64,000 nt of DNA, from positions 1 through 64,000 of the forward strand of contig NZ_QWBW01000016.1 in the NCBI RefSeq assembly GCF_004117855.1. The letters are read 5' to 3'. The DNA comes from Modicisalibacter coralii. GTDB lineage: Bacteria > Pseudomonadota > Gammaproteobacteria > Pseudomonadales > Halomonadaceae. Below the pieces are notes generated by a model. It saw only the letters and a program-made list of their open reading frames with translations, did no database searches and was not told where the DNA came from. The first letter of the stretch is position 1; every line of letters starts with the position of its first letter. Position numbers and translations under genes: made by a program. Shown one piece after another: positions 20,901-30,029 of this stretch.

Positions 20901-21449
20901 TCGACGCGGATCAGCGATCTGAAGCCGTCCCGCGAACCCCAGCGGGTCGCCGGCCTGGTGGTGGCCATGCGCACCATGAAATCCAAGCGCGGCGACACCA
21001 TGGCCTTCGTCACCCTCGACGACCGCACTGGGCGCATCGAGGCGTCGCTGTTCGGCGAGCTGTTCGATCAGGTGCGCGGCCAGCTCGATACCGACCAGGT
21101 GCTGATCGTCGAGGGCGAGGTCTCCAGCGACGACTACTCCGGCGGGCTGCGCCTGCGCGGCAAGACGGTCACGCCGATGGTCGACGCGCGCACCCGTTTT
21201 GGCGAGGCGGTCGAGCTGTCGGTGGATGGCGCGCGCTGCAACGGCCGCTTCGTGTCGAGCCTGCGCGCCAGTCTCACCCCCTGGCGCAACGAGACCGGCC
21301 TGCCGGTGCGCGTGCGCTATCGCAACGACGCGGCCAGCGGCTGGCTGGAGCTGGGCAGCGACTGGAAGGTCGCCCCGGCCGACGAACTGCTCGCCGCGCT
21401 GCGCGACGTCGAGGGGCAGGACGGCATTCGCCTCAAGTACCGTGGCTGA
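17946..21449 (+). CDS. dnaE: DNA polymerase III subunit alpha
   Basis: Replicative polymerase catalytic subunit, 1167 residues (E. coli 1160). The N-terminal PHP domain starts FVHLRVHSEYSLVDG. The polymerase active site PDFDVDF is at residues 406-412, with GPGRGSGAGSLVAYAL before it and FDFLGLRTLTIID after it. The C-terminal part has helix-hairpin-helix and OB-fold regions (TMAFVTLDDRTGRIE). The ATG at 17946 gives the expected N-terminus; the ribosome binding site is weak. It follows rnhB by 38 bp. Confidence 0.98.
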   Translation: MTPPFVHLRVHSEYSLVDGLVRLKPLVSATAEAGMPALAVTDEANLFGLVKGYKAALGAGLKPIIGADLWLENPFDESHPYRLTLLAMNDTGYRNLTELISRGWQEGQQQGSALLKKAWIFAQSEGLIALSGAREGEIGRFLLADHPGEARELLAEWERHFPGRFYLELQRTGRQYDEECVHQSVALAAETGTPVVATNDVRFLTREDFWAHETRVSIGEGKALDDPRRERKYSEEQYLKSPQEMAELFADIPEALENTVMIAARCSVDVRLGEIFLPEFPIPEGMTLDEFFRKVSHDGLSDRLVQLFEGDDAIYPDRHRADHEAAYRERLDFELDIIIKMGFPGYFLIVMDFIQWAKDNDIPVGPGRGSGAGSLVAYALKITDLDPLEYDLLFERFLNPERVSMPDFDVDFCMEKRDRVIDYVAERYGRDAVSQIVTFGTMAAKAVVRDVARAQGKPYSLGDKLSKLIPFEVGMTLAKAHEQEEALRDHLANDEEAQEIWDMAVKLEGITRGTGKHAGGVVIAPTKLTDFSPLLCEPDGSGLVVQFDKNDIEDAGLVKFDFLGLRTLTIIDWALEMVDTVRARQGQGPLDLDTIPLDDVPTFDMLKKAETTAVFQLESRGMKELIKRLQPDSLEDMIALVALFRPGPLQSGMVDDFINRKHGRAELAFPHPDYQHELLKPVLEPTYGVILYQEQVMQIAQVLAGYSLGQADMLRRAMGKKKPEEMAKQRAGFMEGCAANGIDKDLAGNLFDLVEKFAGYGFNKSHSAAYGLVSYQTAWLKAHYPGPFMAAVLSTDMDNLDKVVPLIEECRNLGLTVTPPDVNVGGFKFTVDEQGRVVYGLGAIRGVGEGPIGAIVEARADGGAFSDLFDFCRRVDAKRMNKRTLEALIRSGALDTLGPSRAVLAAALDDALKAAQQSTANANLGMMDMFGEAFSEPEAGDAYADYRQAREWSDKERLAGEKDTLGLYLTGHPIDEYEQELARFVSTRISDLKPSREPQRVAGLVVAMRTMKSKRGDTMAFVTLDDRTGRIEASLFGELFDQVRGQLDTDQVLIVEGEVSSDDYSGGLRLRGKTVTPMVDARTRFGEAVELSVDGARCNGRFVSSLRASLTPWRNETGLPVRVRYRNDAASGWLELGSDWKVAPADELLAALRDVEGQDGIRLKYRG

Positions 21450-21458
21450 GCCGTTGTC

Positions 21459-21486
21459 TTGCGTGAGGCCGCCAAGCTGCGATAAT
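21459..21486 (+). promoter_or_regulatory. Candidate promoter of accA
   Basis: TTGCGT, a 16-bp spacer and GATAAT (21481-21486), about 88 bp before accA and just after the dnaE stop. This suggests that accA has its own promoter in addition to read-through. Confidence 0.5.
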
Positions 21487-21573
21487 GCGCGGTTACCGCG
21501 CGCCTATCGGGACGGCGCTGCAAGATAGCCGTGGCCTCAGGCCGATTGTGCCTATTTCAAACAGCAGAAGCCT

Positions 21574-22527
21574 ATGAATCCCAATTATCTGGACTTCGAA
21601 CAGCCGATTGCCGAGTTGCAGGCCAAGATCGAGGAGCTGCGGCTGGTCGGCAACGACAGCAAGATCAACATCAGCGACGAGATCGCCAAGCTCGAGGAGA
21701 AGAGCAAGAAGCTCACCGAGTCGATCTTTCGCGACCTGTCCGCCTGGCAGGTCTCGCAGCTGTCGCGTCACCCCCAGCGCCCCTACACGCTCGACTACCT
21801 CGAGATGATCTTCGGCGACTTCGACGAACTGCACGGCGATCGCCACTTCGCCGACGACGCGGCGATCGTCGGCGGCATCGCCCGGCTCGACGACAAGCCG
21901 GTGATGGTCATCGGCCACCAGAAGGGCCGCGACGTCAAGGAGAAGGTGCGCCGCAACTTCGGCATGCCGCGTCCCGAGGGCTACCGCAAGGCCTGCCGCC
22001 TGATGGAGATGGCCGAGCGTTTCCGGATGCCGATCCTGACCTTCATCGACACGCCCGGGGCCTACCCCGGCATCGACGCCGAGGAGCGCGGTCAGAGCGA
22101 GGCGATCGCCTACAACCTGGCGGTGATGTCGCGGCTCGAGACGCCGATCGTCGCCACCGTGGTCGGCGAGGGCGGCTCCGGCGGCGCGCTGGCGATCGGC
22201 GTGTGCGACGAACTGACCATGCTGCAGTATTCCACCTACTCGGTGATCTCCCCCGAAGGCTGCGCCTCGATCCTCTGGAAGAGTGCCGAGAAGGCCTCCG
22301 AGGCGGCCCAGGCGATGGGCATCACTGCCGAGCGCCTCAAGGAACTCGGCTTCGTCGACAGCCTGATCGAGGAGCCGCTGGGTGGCGCGCACCGTCATCC
22401 GCAGACCACCGCCGACCGGCTCAAGACCTCGCTGCTGGCGAGCCTCGACCGGCTGGGCAGCCTGGACACCGAGGCGCTGCTGGCGCGGCGGTATGAGCGG
22501 TTGATGTCCTACGGCGCCCCTGCTTGA
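21574..22527 (+). CDS. accA: Acetyl-CoA carboxylase carboxyltransferase subunit alpha
   Basis: With AccD, transfers carboxyl from carboxybiotin to acetyl-CoA to give malonyl-CoA, the committed step of fatty acid synthesis. The 317 residues begin [20 protein letters not shown]. They contain [49 protein letters not shown] and [17 protein letters not shown], all family signatures. The gene is followed directly by structured repeat copy B. Confidence 0.98.
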   Translation: MNPNYLDFEQPIAELQAKIEELRLVGNDSKINISDEIAKLEEKSKKLTESIFRDLSAWQVSQLSRHPQRPYTLDYLEMIFGDFDELHGDRHFADDAAIVGGIARLDDKPVMVIGHQKGRDVKEKVRRNFGMPRPEGYRKACRLMEMAERFRMPILTFIDTPGAYPGIDAEERGQSEAIAYNLAVMSRLETPIVATVVGEGGSGGALAIGVCDELTMLQYSTYSVISPEGCASILWKSAEKASEAAQAMGITAERLKELGFVDSLIEEPLGGAHRHPQTTADRLKTSLLASLDRLGSLDTEALLARRYERLMSYGAPA

Positions 22528-22532
22528 TACCG

Positions 22533-22650
22533 GGCCTTTCTGCGCTCGATCAGGCGGCGTTGGAGAAGACCTCATCCTGCTCATTTAGCCGCAAGTAAAC
22601 TCCGCGGCTTCGGTCTTCTCCGCCTGGCCTGATCGTCGCTCGAAGAGGCC
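22533..22650 (+). repeat. Structured intergenic repeat, copy B
   Basis: The inner stem GGAGAAGACC (22562-22571) with GGTCTTCTCC (22612-22621) encloses exactly 40 nt, as in copy A. The loop shares TGCTCATTTA and GTAAACTCCGC with it. Flanking GCGCTCG (22542) and CGCTCG (ending 22642) lie at the same distances as in copy A. The middle arms GATCAGGC and GCCTGATC also pair, and GGCC/GGCC close the outside. The stems share no sequence with copy A, so pairing rather than sequence is conserved. It starts a few bases after the accA stop. Confidence 0.75.
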
Positions 22651-22738
22651 TCTGCTACGCTCGGGTACCGAACAGTCATTGCGATGACGCTTGAAGCCCG
22701 GTGGTCGCGAATCGCCCCTCTGGAGCAGAAGGTTCTCA

Positions 22739-24025
22739 ATGTTCCTGCAAGCTACCATTGATCGCGCCCTGGCCGAGACAGCGCCGGGGCGCGTCGTCTG
22801 GGTAGCGCTGTCCGGCGGTCTCGACTCCTGCCTGCTGCTGGCGCTCGTCGCCGAAGCCGCGCGGCGTCATCCGCGACCCATCCACGCCCTGCACGTCGAC
22901 CACGGCCTGCAGTCCGCCGCCGCCGATTTCGAGCGTCACTGCCGCCGGCTCTGTTCGCGGCTGGGCGTACCGCTGTTCGTCGAGCGCGTCAGCGTCGAGC
23001 TCGCCGGCGAGGGGCTGGAGGCGGCGGCCCGCGAGGCGCGTTACGCGGCCTTCGCGCGACGCGTGGCCCCGGGCGAGGCCCTGTGGCTGGCCCAGCACGC
23101 CGACGACCAGGCGGAGACCTTCCTGCTCGCCGCGCTGCGCGGCAGCGGCGTGCGCGGACTGGCGGCGATGCCCGAGCGTCGCGACTGGCGAGGACGAGAC
23201 CTGGCGAGGCCGTTGCTGGGGCTCGATCGCTCCCGGCTCGCCGCGGTCGCCGCCGACCTGGGCCTGAGCTGGTGCGAGGACCCGAGCAATGCCGACACGC
23301 GCCTCGATCGCAACTACCTGCGCCACGCTGTGCTGCCCCGGCTGGCCGAGCGCTGGCCGCAGGTGGCGCGCTCGCTGGGCGAGTCGGCCCGCCGCGCCGC
23401 CGAGGCCGACGGGTTGCTCGACGAATTCGCCGCCATCGACCTGCGCGGGGCCGGCGGCGATCCGGCGCGGCTCGGCGTCGCCGCCCTGACCGATCTGTCA
23501 CGTCCCCGGCAACGCCTGCTGGTGCGTCATGCCTGCCAGCGGCTGGGCCTGCCCACGCCGCCGGCGGCACGCCTCGAAGCACTGCTCGATCAGCTCGCGG
23601 CACGCGAGGATGCCGAGGTGCACGTGGTCTGGCCGGGGGGCGAAGGGCGGCGCTGGCGCGGGCGTCTCTATCTTCAGGCGCCCGCCGAGCCACTGCCCGT
23701 GGGCTGGCGTGCGCCTTGGAATGGCCAGCCGGGGCGGGTGGGCGCAACCGCGGCGGACCCCGGGGTGCGCGTCGACTGGCGGTTGACGCAGGAATCGGGG
23801 GGTGTCGGGGAACTGCGTCTCACCGGGCGGCGCGGCGGCGAGATGCTGCGTGTCGCCGGCCGCGGCCGGCGCGACGTCAAGCGGCTGTTGCAGGAGGCCG
23901 GCATCCCGCCCTGGCGGCGCGGCAGCTGTCTGCTCGCCTGGCAGGGCGAGACGCTGGTCGCGGTGCTGGGCGTCGCCGTGGCCGAGGGGTGGTGCCAGGC
24001 TTACTGTCCGACGGCGAGCGGTTAG
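22739..24025 (+). CDS. tilS: tRNA(Ile)-lysidine synthase
   Basis: Converts the wobble cytidine of tRNA-Ile(CAU) to lysidine using ATP and lysine. The PP-loop SGGLDS is at residues 25-30, followed by HALHVDHGLQ, QHADDQAETFLLAALRGSG (19 residues) and CEDPSNADTRLDRNYLRH. The C-terminal substrate-binding domain ends the 428-residue protein. I chose the ATG at 22739, which has AGAAGG 6 nt upstream; an upstream TTG at 22691 would add 16 residues. The stop codon overlaps that of convergent ppx. Confidence 0.93.
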   Translation: MFLQATIDRALAETAPGRVVWVALSGGLDSCLLLALVAEAARRHPRPIHALHVDHGLQSAAADFERHCRRLCSRLGVPLFVERVSVELAGEGLEAAAREARYAAFARRVAPGEALWLAQHADDQAETFLLAALRGSGVRGLAAMPERRDWRGRDLARPLLGLDRSRLAAVAADLGLSWCEDPSNADTRLDRNYLRHAVLPRLAERWPQVARSLGESARRAAEADGLLDEFAAIDLRGAGGDPARLGVAALTDLSRPRQRLLVRHACQRLGLPTPPAARLEALLDQLAAREDAEVHVVWPGGEGRRWRGRLYLQAPAEPLPVGWRAPWNGQPGRVGATAADPGVRVDWRLTQESGGVGELRLTGRRGGEMLRVAGRGRRDVKRLLQEAGIPPWRRGSCLLAWQGETLVAVLGVAVAEGWCQAYCPTASG

Positions 24026-25545
24026 ATCTCGACCGTCACCGGGTCGACCGCCAGTTTGTAGCCGGCGGCGCGCTGGTAGTCGATCTCCTGCTGCAGGTCG
24101 TTGAGCAGCAGCGACTGGTCGGCCAGGGCCTCGGGCAGCACCAGCAGCAGGTCGTCGCCGTCGGCGCTCAGCTGGAAGTCGGTGATCGGCTGCTCGGGAC
24201 GCGAGTGATTGAGCACCACGGCCAGGCGCAGCAGCCGTGCCAGCCGTGCCGCGCGGGGCTGCGCCGGCGACGGCAGGGCCTCGAGTTCCTTGACGGCGAA
24301 CTTGCGCCGGTGGGCGCGTACCAGAAACGCCAGCAACTGCTGCTCGGGACGCGAGAAGCCGGGCAGGTCACCATTCTCCAGCAGGTAGGCGCCATGCCGG
24401 TGGAACTGGCTGTGCGACACGGCCAGGCCGATCTCGTGCAGCTCGGCGGCCCAGGCCAGGAAGGGACGAATCTCGTCGCTGAGCTGCCAGGCGTCACGCA
24501 CCTGATCGAAGGCGGCGGTCGCCGTGGCGGCGACGTTGGTCGCCTGGCGGGTGTCGGTGGCATAACGTCGCGCCTGCCCGGCGAGGGTCTGCAGGCGCGG
24601 GTCCTCGGCGCTGTTGCGCCCGATCAGGTCGTAGAGCACGCCTTCGCGCAGGGCGCCGTCGGCATAGCGCATGTGCTCGAGCCCGAAGGCCTCGAACACC
24701 GCCCAGAGAATCGCGACCCCGGCCGGGAACACCCGCGCGCGATCGGCCTTGAGGCCATCCATGGCGACCTTGTCGAGCTGCTTGCACTTGATCAGCCGCT
24801 TGCGTAGCTGCCAGAGCCCCTCGCGGGTGATGGTGCCTTCGGGCGCGTCGCCGGCCCCGGCGATCACCGCGGCGGCTGCCTTGATGGTGCCGCTCGAACC
24901 GATGGGGTCCGACCAGCCCAGGGACAGATAGTGACGACGGATGTTGGCCAGTTCGGAGAGGGCGGCGAGTTCGGCCTGGCGGAAGCGCTTTTCGTTGATC
25001 TCGCCGTCGTCGAAGAAGCGCCGGGTATAGGCCACGCACCCCATGTGCAGGCTTTCCAGCGCCTCGGGCACGAAGTGCTCGCCGATGATGAATTCGGTGG
25101 AGCCGCCGCCGATGTCGACGATCAGCCGCTTGCCGTGCACGTCGGCCAGGGCGTGGGCGGCGCCCAGATAGATCAGTCGGGCCTCCTCGCGACCGCCGAT
25201 CACCTCGATCTCGTGACCGAGCAGGGCTTCGGCACGCTCGATGAAGTCGCGGCTGTTGGTCGCCGCGCGCAGGGCATTGGTGCCCACCACGCGCATGGCG
25301 TGGGACGGGATGCCTTCGACGAAGGGCGCGAAGCGTTCCAGGCAGGCCAGGGCACGCTGCATGGCGGCTTCATTGAGGGTATCGTCGTCGTCGAGGCCGG
25401 CGGCCAGCTGGACCTTCTCGCCCTGCTTGGCGACCACCTGCAGGTCGTCGTCGACCTGATTGGCCACCAGTAGATGGAAACTGTTGGAGCCCAGGTCGAT
25501 GGCCGCCAGCCGGCGCGGTTGTTGAGGGGCAGGCGTCCTGCTCAT
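24022..25545 (-). CDS. ppx: Exopolyphosphatase
   Basis: Ppx/GppA family enzyme that releases phosphate from polyphosphate ends. The 507 residues begin with the ASKHA phosphate-1 motif AIDLGSNSFHLLVA, then RVVGTNALRAA, LIVDIGGGSTEF and IGSSGTIKA. The C-terminal HD-like domain is at about residues 310-480. Length and sequence fit Ppx better than the shorter GppA, but GppA cannot be excluded without a search. Its partner ppk is 30 kb away in this window. The start has GGGAA upstream; the gene is convergent with tilS, with overlapping stops. Confidence 0.9.
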   Translation of the reverse strand: MSRTPAPQQPRRLAAIDLGSNSFHLLVANQVDDDLQVVAKQGEKVQLAAGLDDDDTLNEAAMQRALACLERFAPFVEGIPSHAMRVVGTNALRAATNSRDFIERAEALLGHEIEVIGGREEARLIYLGAAHALADVHGKRLIVDIGGGSTEFIIGEHFVPEALESLHMGCVAYTRRFFDDGEINEKRFRQAELAALSELANIRRHYLSLGWSDPIGSSGTIKAAAAVIAGAGDAPEGTITREGLWQLRKRLIKCKQLDKVAMDGLKADRARVFPAGVAILWAVFEAFGLEHMRYADGALREGVLYDLIGRNSAEDPRLQTLAGQARRYATDTRQATNVAATATAAFDQVRDAWQLSDEIRPFLAWAAELHEIGLAVSHSQFHRHGAYLLENGDLPGFSRPEQQLLAFLVRAHRRKFAVKELEALPSPAQPRAARLARLLRLAVVLNHSRPEQPITDFQLSADGDDLLLVLPEALADQSLLLNDLQQEIDYQRAAGYKLAVDPVTVEI

Positions 25546-25668
25546 GGGGCATTCCCTGTCGATGGCAATTAGCGCAAGGTTGCTGGCGCTCCGATGGCTT
25601 GTCAATCGGCCGTCATCGTCGTCCAATGGAACGTTGCGCATGTCATCAACGAGACGCGAGGGGGCAGC

Positions 25669-26001
25669 ATGGCCGACAGCGCCATCGAAAGGATTTCCGG
25701 GGCACGCCTCGAGGCGGATCTCGAATCGCACGAGACGCTGCTGGTGGCGTTCGTCGCCGAGTGGTGCGAACCCTGCCAGACGTTGGTGCCGCGGCTGGAA
25801 CGCCTGGCCGCACGCCATGAGGGGCGCTTTCGCTGCTATCTGGTGGATGTCGACCGTGAGCCCGACCTGGCGCAGAAGTACGGGGTGCGTGGCATGCCCA
25901 CGCTGGAACTGTTCGAGGACGGCGATCTCGAGGCGACCCGGGTCGGGGCCCTCGACGACGACCAGCTCGAGCAGTTCGTGACCGCCACCCTGGACAAGTG
26001 A
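25669..26001 (+). CDS. Thioredoxin-family protein upstream of rho
   Basis: Small cytoplasmic thiol-disulfide oxidoreductase of 110 residues with no signal peptide. The redox motif is WCEPCQ (C33, C36), where typical thioredoxins have WCGPC. The cis-proline loop is GVRGMPTLELF. The position immediately before rho is that of trxA in E. coli, so it may fulfil that role. The altered dipeptide between the cysteines should shift its redox potential, so I leave the symbol open. GAGGGGG precedes the ATG; longer upstream in-frame starts lack family similarity. Confidence 0.85.
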   Translation: MADSAIERISGARLEADLESHETLLVAFVAEWCEPCQTLVPRLERLAARHEGRFRCYLVDVDREPDLAQKYGVRGMPTLELFEDGDLEATRVGALDDDQLEQFVTATLDK

Positions 26002-26019
26002 GCCGCGTTGCGCCGGGGC

Positions 26020-26048
26020 TTGCGTTTGCCGCCGGGCTTAACTAACAT
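26020..26048 (+). promoter_or_regulatory. Candidate promoter of rho
   Basis: TTGCGT, a 17-bp spacer and TAACAT (26043-26048) just after the thioredoxin stop. Transcription would begin near 26055, giving a leader of roughly 320 nt before rho. Confidence 0.45.
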
Positions 26049-26054
26049 CGAGAC

Positions 26055-26375
26055 GTTCGCCTGTTCCGAAAGCTTCCCGACCGTCGCGCGGTGCCACCGA
26101 CGCGGTCATCGTCAAGTCGTCAGTTAGCCCGCTGTTCACCCTGCCACCGTTTTTGGCAGATTCCAGTTGTAAGGAAAGTAACGTCAGGCGAAAGGAACAG
26201 CGCCTCCCTCGATTCCGATAGTGCCCATGGCCTCGCCGCGAGCCGCCATGCGACAGCCATATCCGGCGAGAGGCTCACACCGGGCTCTGAACGCACCGCG
26301 CGGCGTACCGTCACCGCCTCCTGTCCTATCGGCCCGCAAGCCGCCACGCTGACAAGAGCTATTTCTGAACAAACG
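26055..26375 (+). promoter_or_regulatory. Long untranslated rho leader
   Basis: This stretch holds no recognisable gene although the frame of rho stays open back to 26091. Rho N-termini are highly conserved and begin at MNLTELK, so the extension is not expected to be protein. It contains a 6-bp hairpin CTGCCA/TGGCAG at 26141-26159. In E. coli the rho leader is the site of autogenous Rho-dependent attenuation; the same is inferred here from length and position only. Confidence 0.4.
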
Positions 26376-27635
<1,260 letters not shown>

Positions 27636-27708
27636 TTTCGGCCGGCTGTGCTGTACCCGCACCCGCCTCGTCATCACCGGCGAGCACACTAGCCCGGGTG
27701 GTGAACGC

Positions 27709-27738
27709 GAAGGGGCGGCCTGCCAATGCCGCCCCTTC
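27709..27738 (+). terminator. Hairpin downstream of rho
   Basis: GAAGGGGCGGC pairs with GCCGCCCCTTC (11 bp, 8-nt loop). No T-run follows. It may mark the rho mRNA 3' end or block exonucleases. Confidence 0.45.
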
Positions 27739-27886
27739 TGCCGTTCGGGCAGGCGGGTTCTCGCCTCACCGGGGTATTGTCGGCAATCTCTTACACGGCG
27801 TGACGTCTTGCGCTGACATGAAGGCATGGTCATCGGTCACTATGCTGAAGATGTCGCAGCATTGCTGCCGCATCACTCCAGAAGTT

Positions 27887-27911
27887 GCCCCACCCCCCGT
27901 GGGGCTTTTTT
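27887..27911 (+). terminator. Strong intrinsic terminator between rho and umuC
   Basis: GCCCCAC pairs with GTGGGGC around a CCCCC loop and is followed by six T residues (27906-27911). It works on the + strand only. No + strand coding gene ends close to it; rho stops 250 bp earlier. It may end the rho transcript or a small RNA beginning near 27853. Confidence 0.8.
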
Positions 27912-27929
27912 CGTGTCGATGCCCGGTGG

Positions 27930-29210
27930 TCAGCGGAGCCTGACGCGTGGCAATTCCTCCCAGCGTGTTGTCCAGCGGTTCGTGCGGTTTGCGCAGCGCA
28001 GGTGCCAGGCGGCATCGGGACTGGGCATGCCGAACTTCACCGTGCCGCGCCCCATCGTCCTGTTGAGCGTGTCGAGGGTGGCCATCAGGCGCTCGCTGCG
28101 CTGTCGGTCGGCGTCGCGCTGCGGCGTATCGAGCAGCGAGAGCTGCTGACGGTGGGCGTCGACCAGATCCAGCAGCATGACCCCGGCCTTCATGTAGCGA
28201 TGCCCGTCGCGCTGGATGCGCTGGAGTCCGAGCCGGGCGGCATGCAGGATGTCGCGACTGTCGTCGGTGGGGCGATCCAGTTCGACGATCAGGCTGGGGG
28301 AAGACTGGGGCAGGTCCTGGCGGTGCGGGTTGGTCTTGAGGAAGACGAGCACGGCGCGACACAGGCTGTGCTGCTCGCGCAGCTTCTCGGCGCCGCGCTG
28401 GGCGTGTTCGCGGATGGCCTCGCGGAGCTCTCCCGGGTCCTCGGTGAGGCGTCCGAAACTGCGCGAGGTCATGATCCGCTGTCGGGACTCGGCGACGTCG
28501 TTCATCTCGATCGCCGGGACGCCCTGGAGCTCGAGCACGGTGCGCTCGAGGACCACGCTGAAGCGGCGGCGGATGCGCCGGGGGTCCTGGTTGCGCAGGT
28601 CCCAGGCGGTGCGGATGCCCATCAGGTGGAGGCGCTCGACGAGCCGGCGGCCGACCCCCCAGATGCCGTCCAGTGCGGTGCGCTGGAGCAGCCCCCGGGT
28701 CTCCGGGCCGGCGGCGGCGAGCACGCAGACGCCGGCGTCGCCGGGCGCTTGCTTGGCGGCGCGGCTGGCGAGCTTGGCGAGCGTGCGGGTGGGCGCCACA
28801 CCGACCGAAACGGGGATGCCGGTGTACTGGCGCACCCGCTTGCGCAGCCGGCGGCAGTGCGCGTCCAAGGCGGGGGACGAGAAGCCCTCGAAACGCACGA
28901 ACATCTCGTCGATCGAGTAGGGCTCGACCGTGGGGGCGAGTTCCTCGAGGACGGCCTGCACCCGCGAGGCCATGTCGCCGTAGAGCTCGTAGTTGGAGGA
29001 GAGCAGCACCAGGCCGTGGCTGCGCACCATGCCCTGGAGCTGGAAGGCGGGGGCGCCCATCGCGACACCCAGCGCCTTGATCTCGGCGGAGCGGGCGATC
29101 ACGCAGCCGTCGTTGTTGGAGAGCACGCCGACCGGGACGCCTTCCAGGTCCGGGCGGAAGACCCGCTCGCAGCTCACGTAGAAGTCGTTGCAGTCGATCA
29201 GGCCGATCAT
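27930..29210 (-). CDS. umuC: DNA polymerase V catalytic subunit UmuC
   Basis: Y-family translesion polymerase induced in the SOS response. The 426-residue protein begins [18 protein letters not shown] (metal ligand D6), then [30 protein letters not shown] and the catalytic YSIDEMF. A helix-hairpin-helix segment ([18 protein letters not shown]) and the little-finger domain follow. It starts 8 bp after umuD, in the standard umuDC order, behind the LexA box upstream of umuD. Confidence 0.95.
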   Translation of the reverse strand: MIGLIDCNDFYVSCERVFRPDLEGVPVGVLSNNDGCVIARSAEIKALGVAMGAPAFQLQGMVRSHGLVLLSSNYELYGDMASRVQAVLEELAPTVEPYSIDEMFVRFEGFSSPALDAHCRRLRKRVRQYTGIPVSVGVAPTRTLAKLASRAAKQAPGDAGVCVLAAAGPETRGLLQRTALDGIWGVGRRLVERLHLMGIRTAWDLRNQDPRRIRRRFSVVLERTVLELQGVPAIEMNDVAESRQRIMTSRSFGRLTEDPGELREAIREHAQRGAEKLREQHSLCRAVLVFLKTNPHRQDLPQSSPSLIVELDRPTDDSRDILHAARLGLQRIQRDGHRYMKAGVMLLDLVDAHRQQLSLLDTPQRDADRQRSERLMATLDTLNRTMGRGTVKFGMPSPDAAWHLRCANRTNRWTTRWEELPRVRLR

Positions 29211-29218
29211 GGCACGCC

Positions 29219-29659
29219 TCACACCGGGTATTCGTGGATGACCGCGCGGATCACGCCCCATACCTGGCAGTCGCACGAATCCAGCGGGATCGGGGCATAG
29301 CGTGGGTTGCCGGAGGTCAGGCAGTGGCGCGTGTCGAGGATCTCGTAGCGCTTGACGATCAGCTCGCCGTCGACGAGGGCGGCGACGATGTGTCCGGGGC
29401 GCGGGTCCAGCGAACGGTCGATGATCAGCAGGTCGTCGGCGTACATGTCGAACGCTTCCATCGAGTCCCCGGTGACGCGCATGAAGAAGGTGGCGCTGGG
29501 GCGCTTGATCAGATGCTCGTTGAGATCCAACTGGCGGCCCTCGTAGTCCTGGGCCGGAGAGGGAAAGCCCGACAGCCCGGCGCGGATGAGCGTTTCCGGA
29601 TAGGGCAGCCCGAGGGCGCTGGCCGGTCTTTGCGGCCGGTAGAGGGTTGGCGGTGACAT
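29219..29659 (-). CDS. umuD: UmuD, SOS-induced self-cleaving subunit of DNA polymerase V
   Basis: S24 peptidase-fold protein of 146 residues. RecA filaments stimulate its self-cleavage to UmuD', which then joins UmuC. The catalytic dyad is S66 in TGDSM and K103 in GELIVKR. The processing region [13 protein letters not shown] aligns with the E. coli CGFPSPA segment, and G31 is 35 residues before S66 as in E. coli. Here the scissile bond would be Ser30-Gly31 instead of Cys-Gly. The ATG at 29659 has GGGGAA upstream; a start at 29707 would precede or overlap the LexA box. Confidence 0.93.
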   Translation of the reverse strand: MSPPTLYRPQRPASALGLPYPETLIRAGLSGFPSPAQDYEGRQLDLNEHLIKRPSATFFMRVTGDSMEAFDMYADDLLIIDRSLDPRPGHIVAALVDGELIVKRYEILDTRHCLTSGNPRYAPIPLDSCDCQVWGVIRAVIHEYPV

Positions 29660-29685
29660 GGGGGTTCCCCGTCGGTATCGGTAAC

Positions 29686-29701
29686 TGTATTCATGTACAG
29701 T
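29686..29701 (-). promoter_or_regulatory. LexA (SOS) box of umuDC
   Basis: CTGTATTCATGTACAG fits the CTGT-N8-ACAG LexA consensus with 4+4 perfect ends, and lies 27 bp before the umuD start. A possible promoter on the minus strand (TTGCCT, 17 bp, AATACT) would place the box over the start of transcription. Confidence 0.9.
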
Positions 29702-30029
29702 ATTCAACGAAGACAGCGCTTAGGCAAACACCAACCCCGTATCCGGCAGGGGCTTCGACGCTGGCGCCGGGGAGGCGCGCCAACGACCCGGACCCCAGGC
29801 CGAGCATCGCGCACGGCACCACGCAGGCTGTGGGCGGCGGGTCGGCGCGATCGGTCGTGATTTCCATTCGGCGTTGGCTGGCTGGTCATGACTCGGGCGC
29901 GTAGAATCCCGCCCAGTGCCTGCTGTCGTCCCCGCGCCCGGTGCCCGTGGTGGCAGGCTGACGGGCGACGTCGCGACATTCGCCGGGGTTCTGCATGACC
30001 ATCAATCGCTGGGTGGCGTTACCGTTATC
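29702..30029. other. umuD-ubiD divergent intergenic region
   Basis: These 328 bp carry no supported gene. The ubiD frame is open upstream to 29916, but UbiD proteins start at the MKYRDLREF segment. A -10-like TAGAAT at 29902-29907 could serve ubiD, although no -35 at a suitable distance is convincing. Nothing else is recognised. Confidence 0.4.

Noticed and set aside
26091-26375. N-terminal extension of Rho
   Set aside because: Rho length from 26376 equals E. coli and the extension is not protein-like; treated as leader.
29916-30029. N-terminal extension of UbiD
   Set aside because: UbiD proteins begin at MKYRDL; the extension is Gly/Pro/Ala-rich and contains the likely promoter region.
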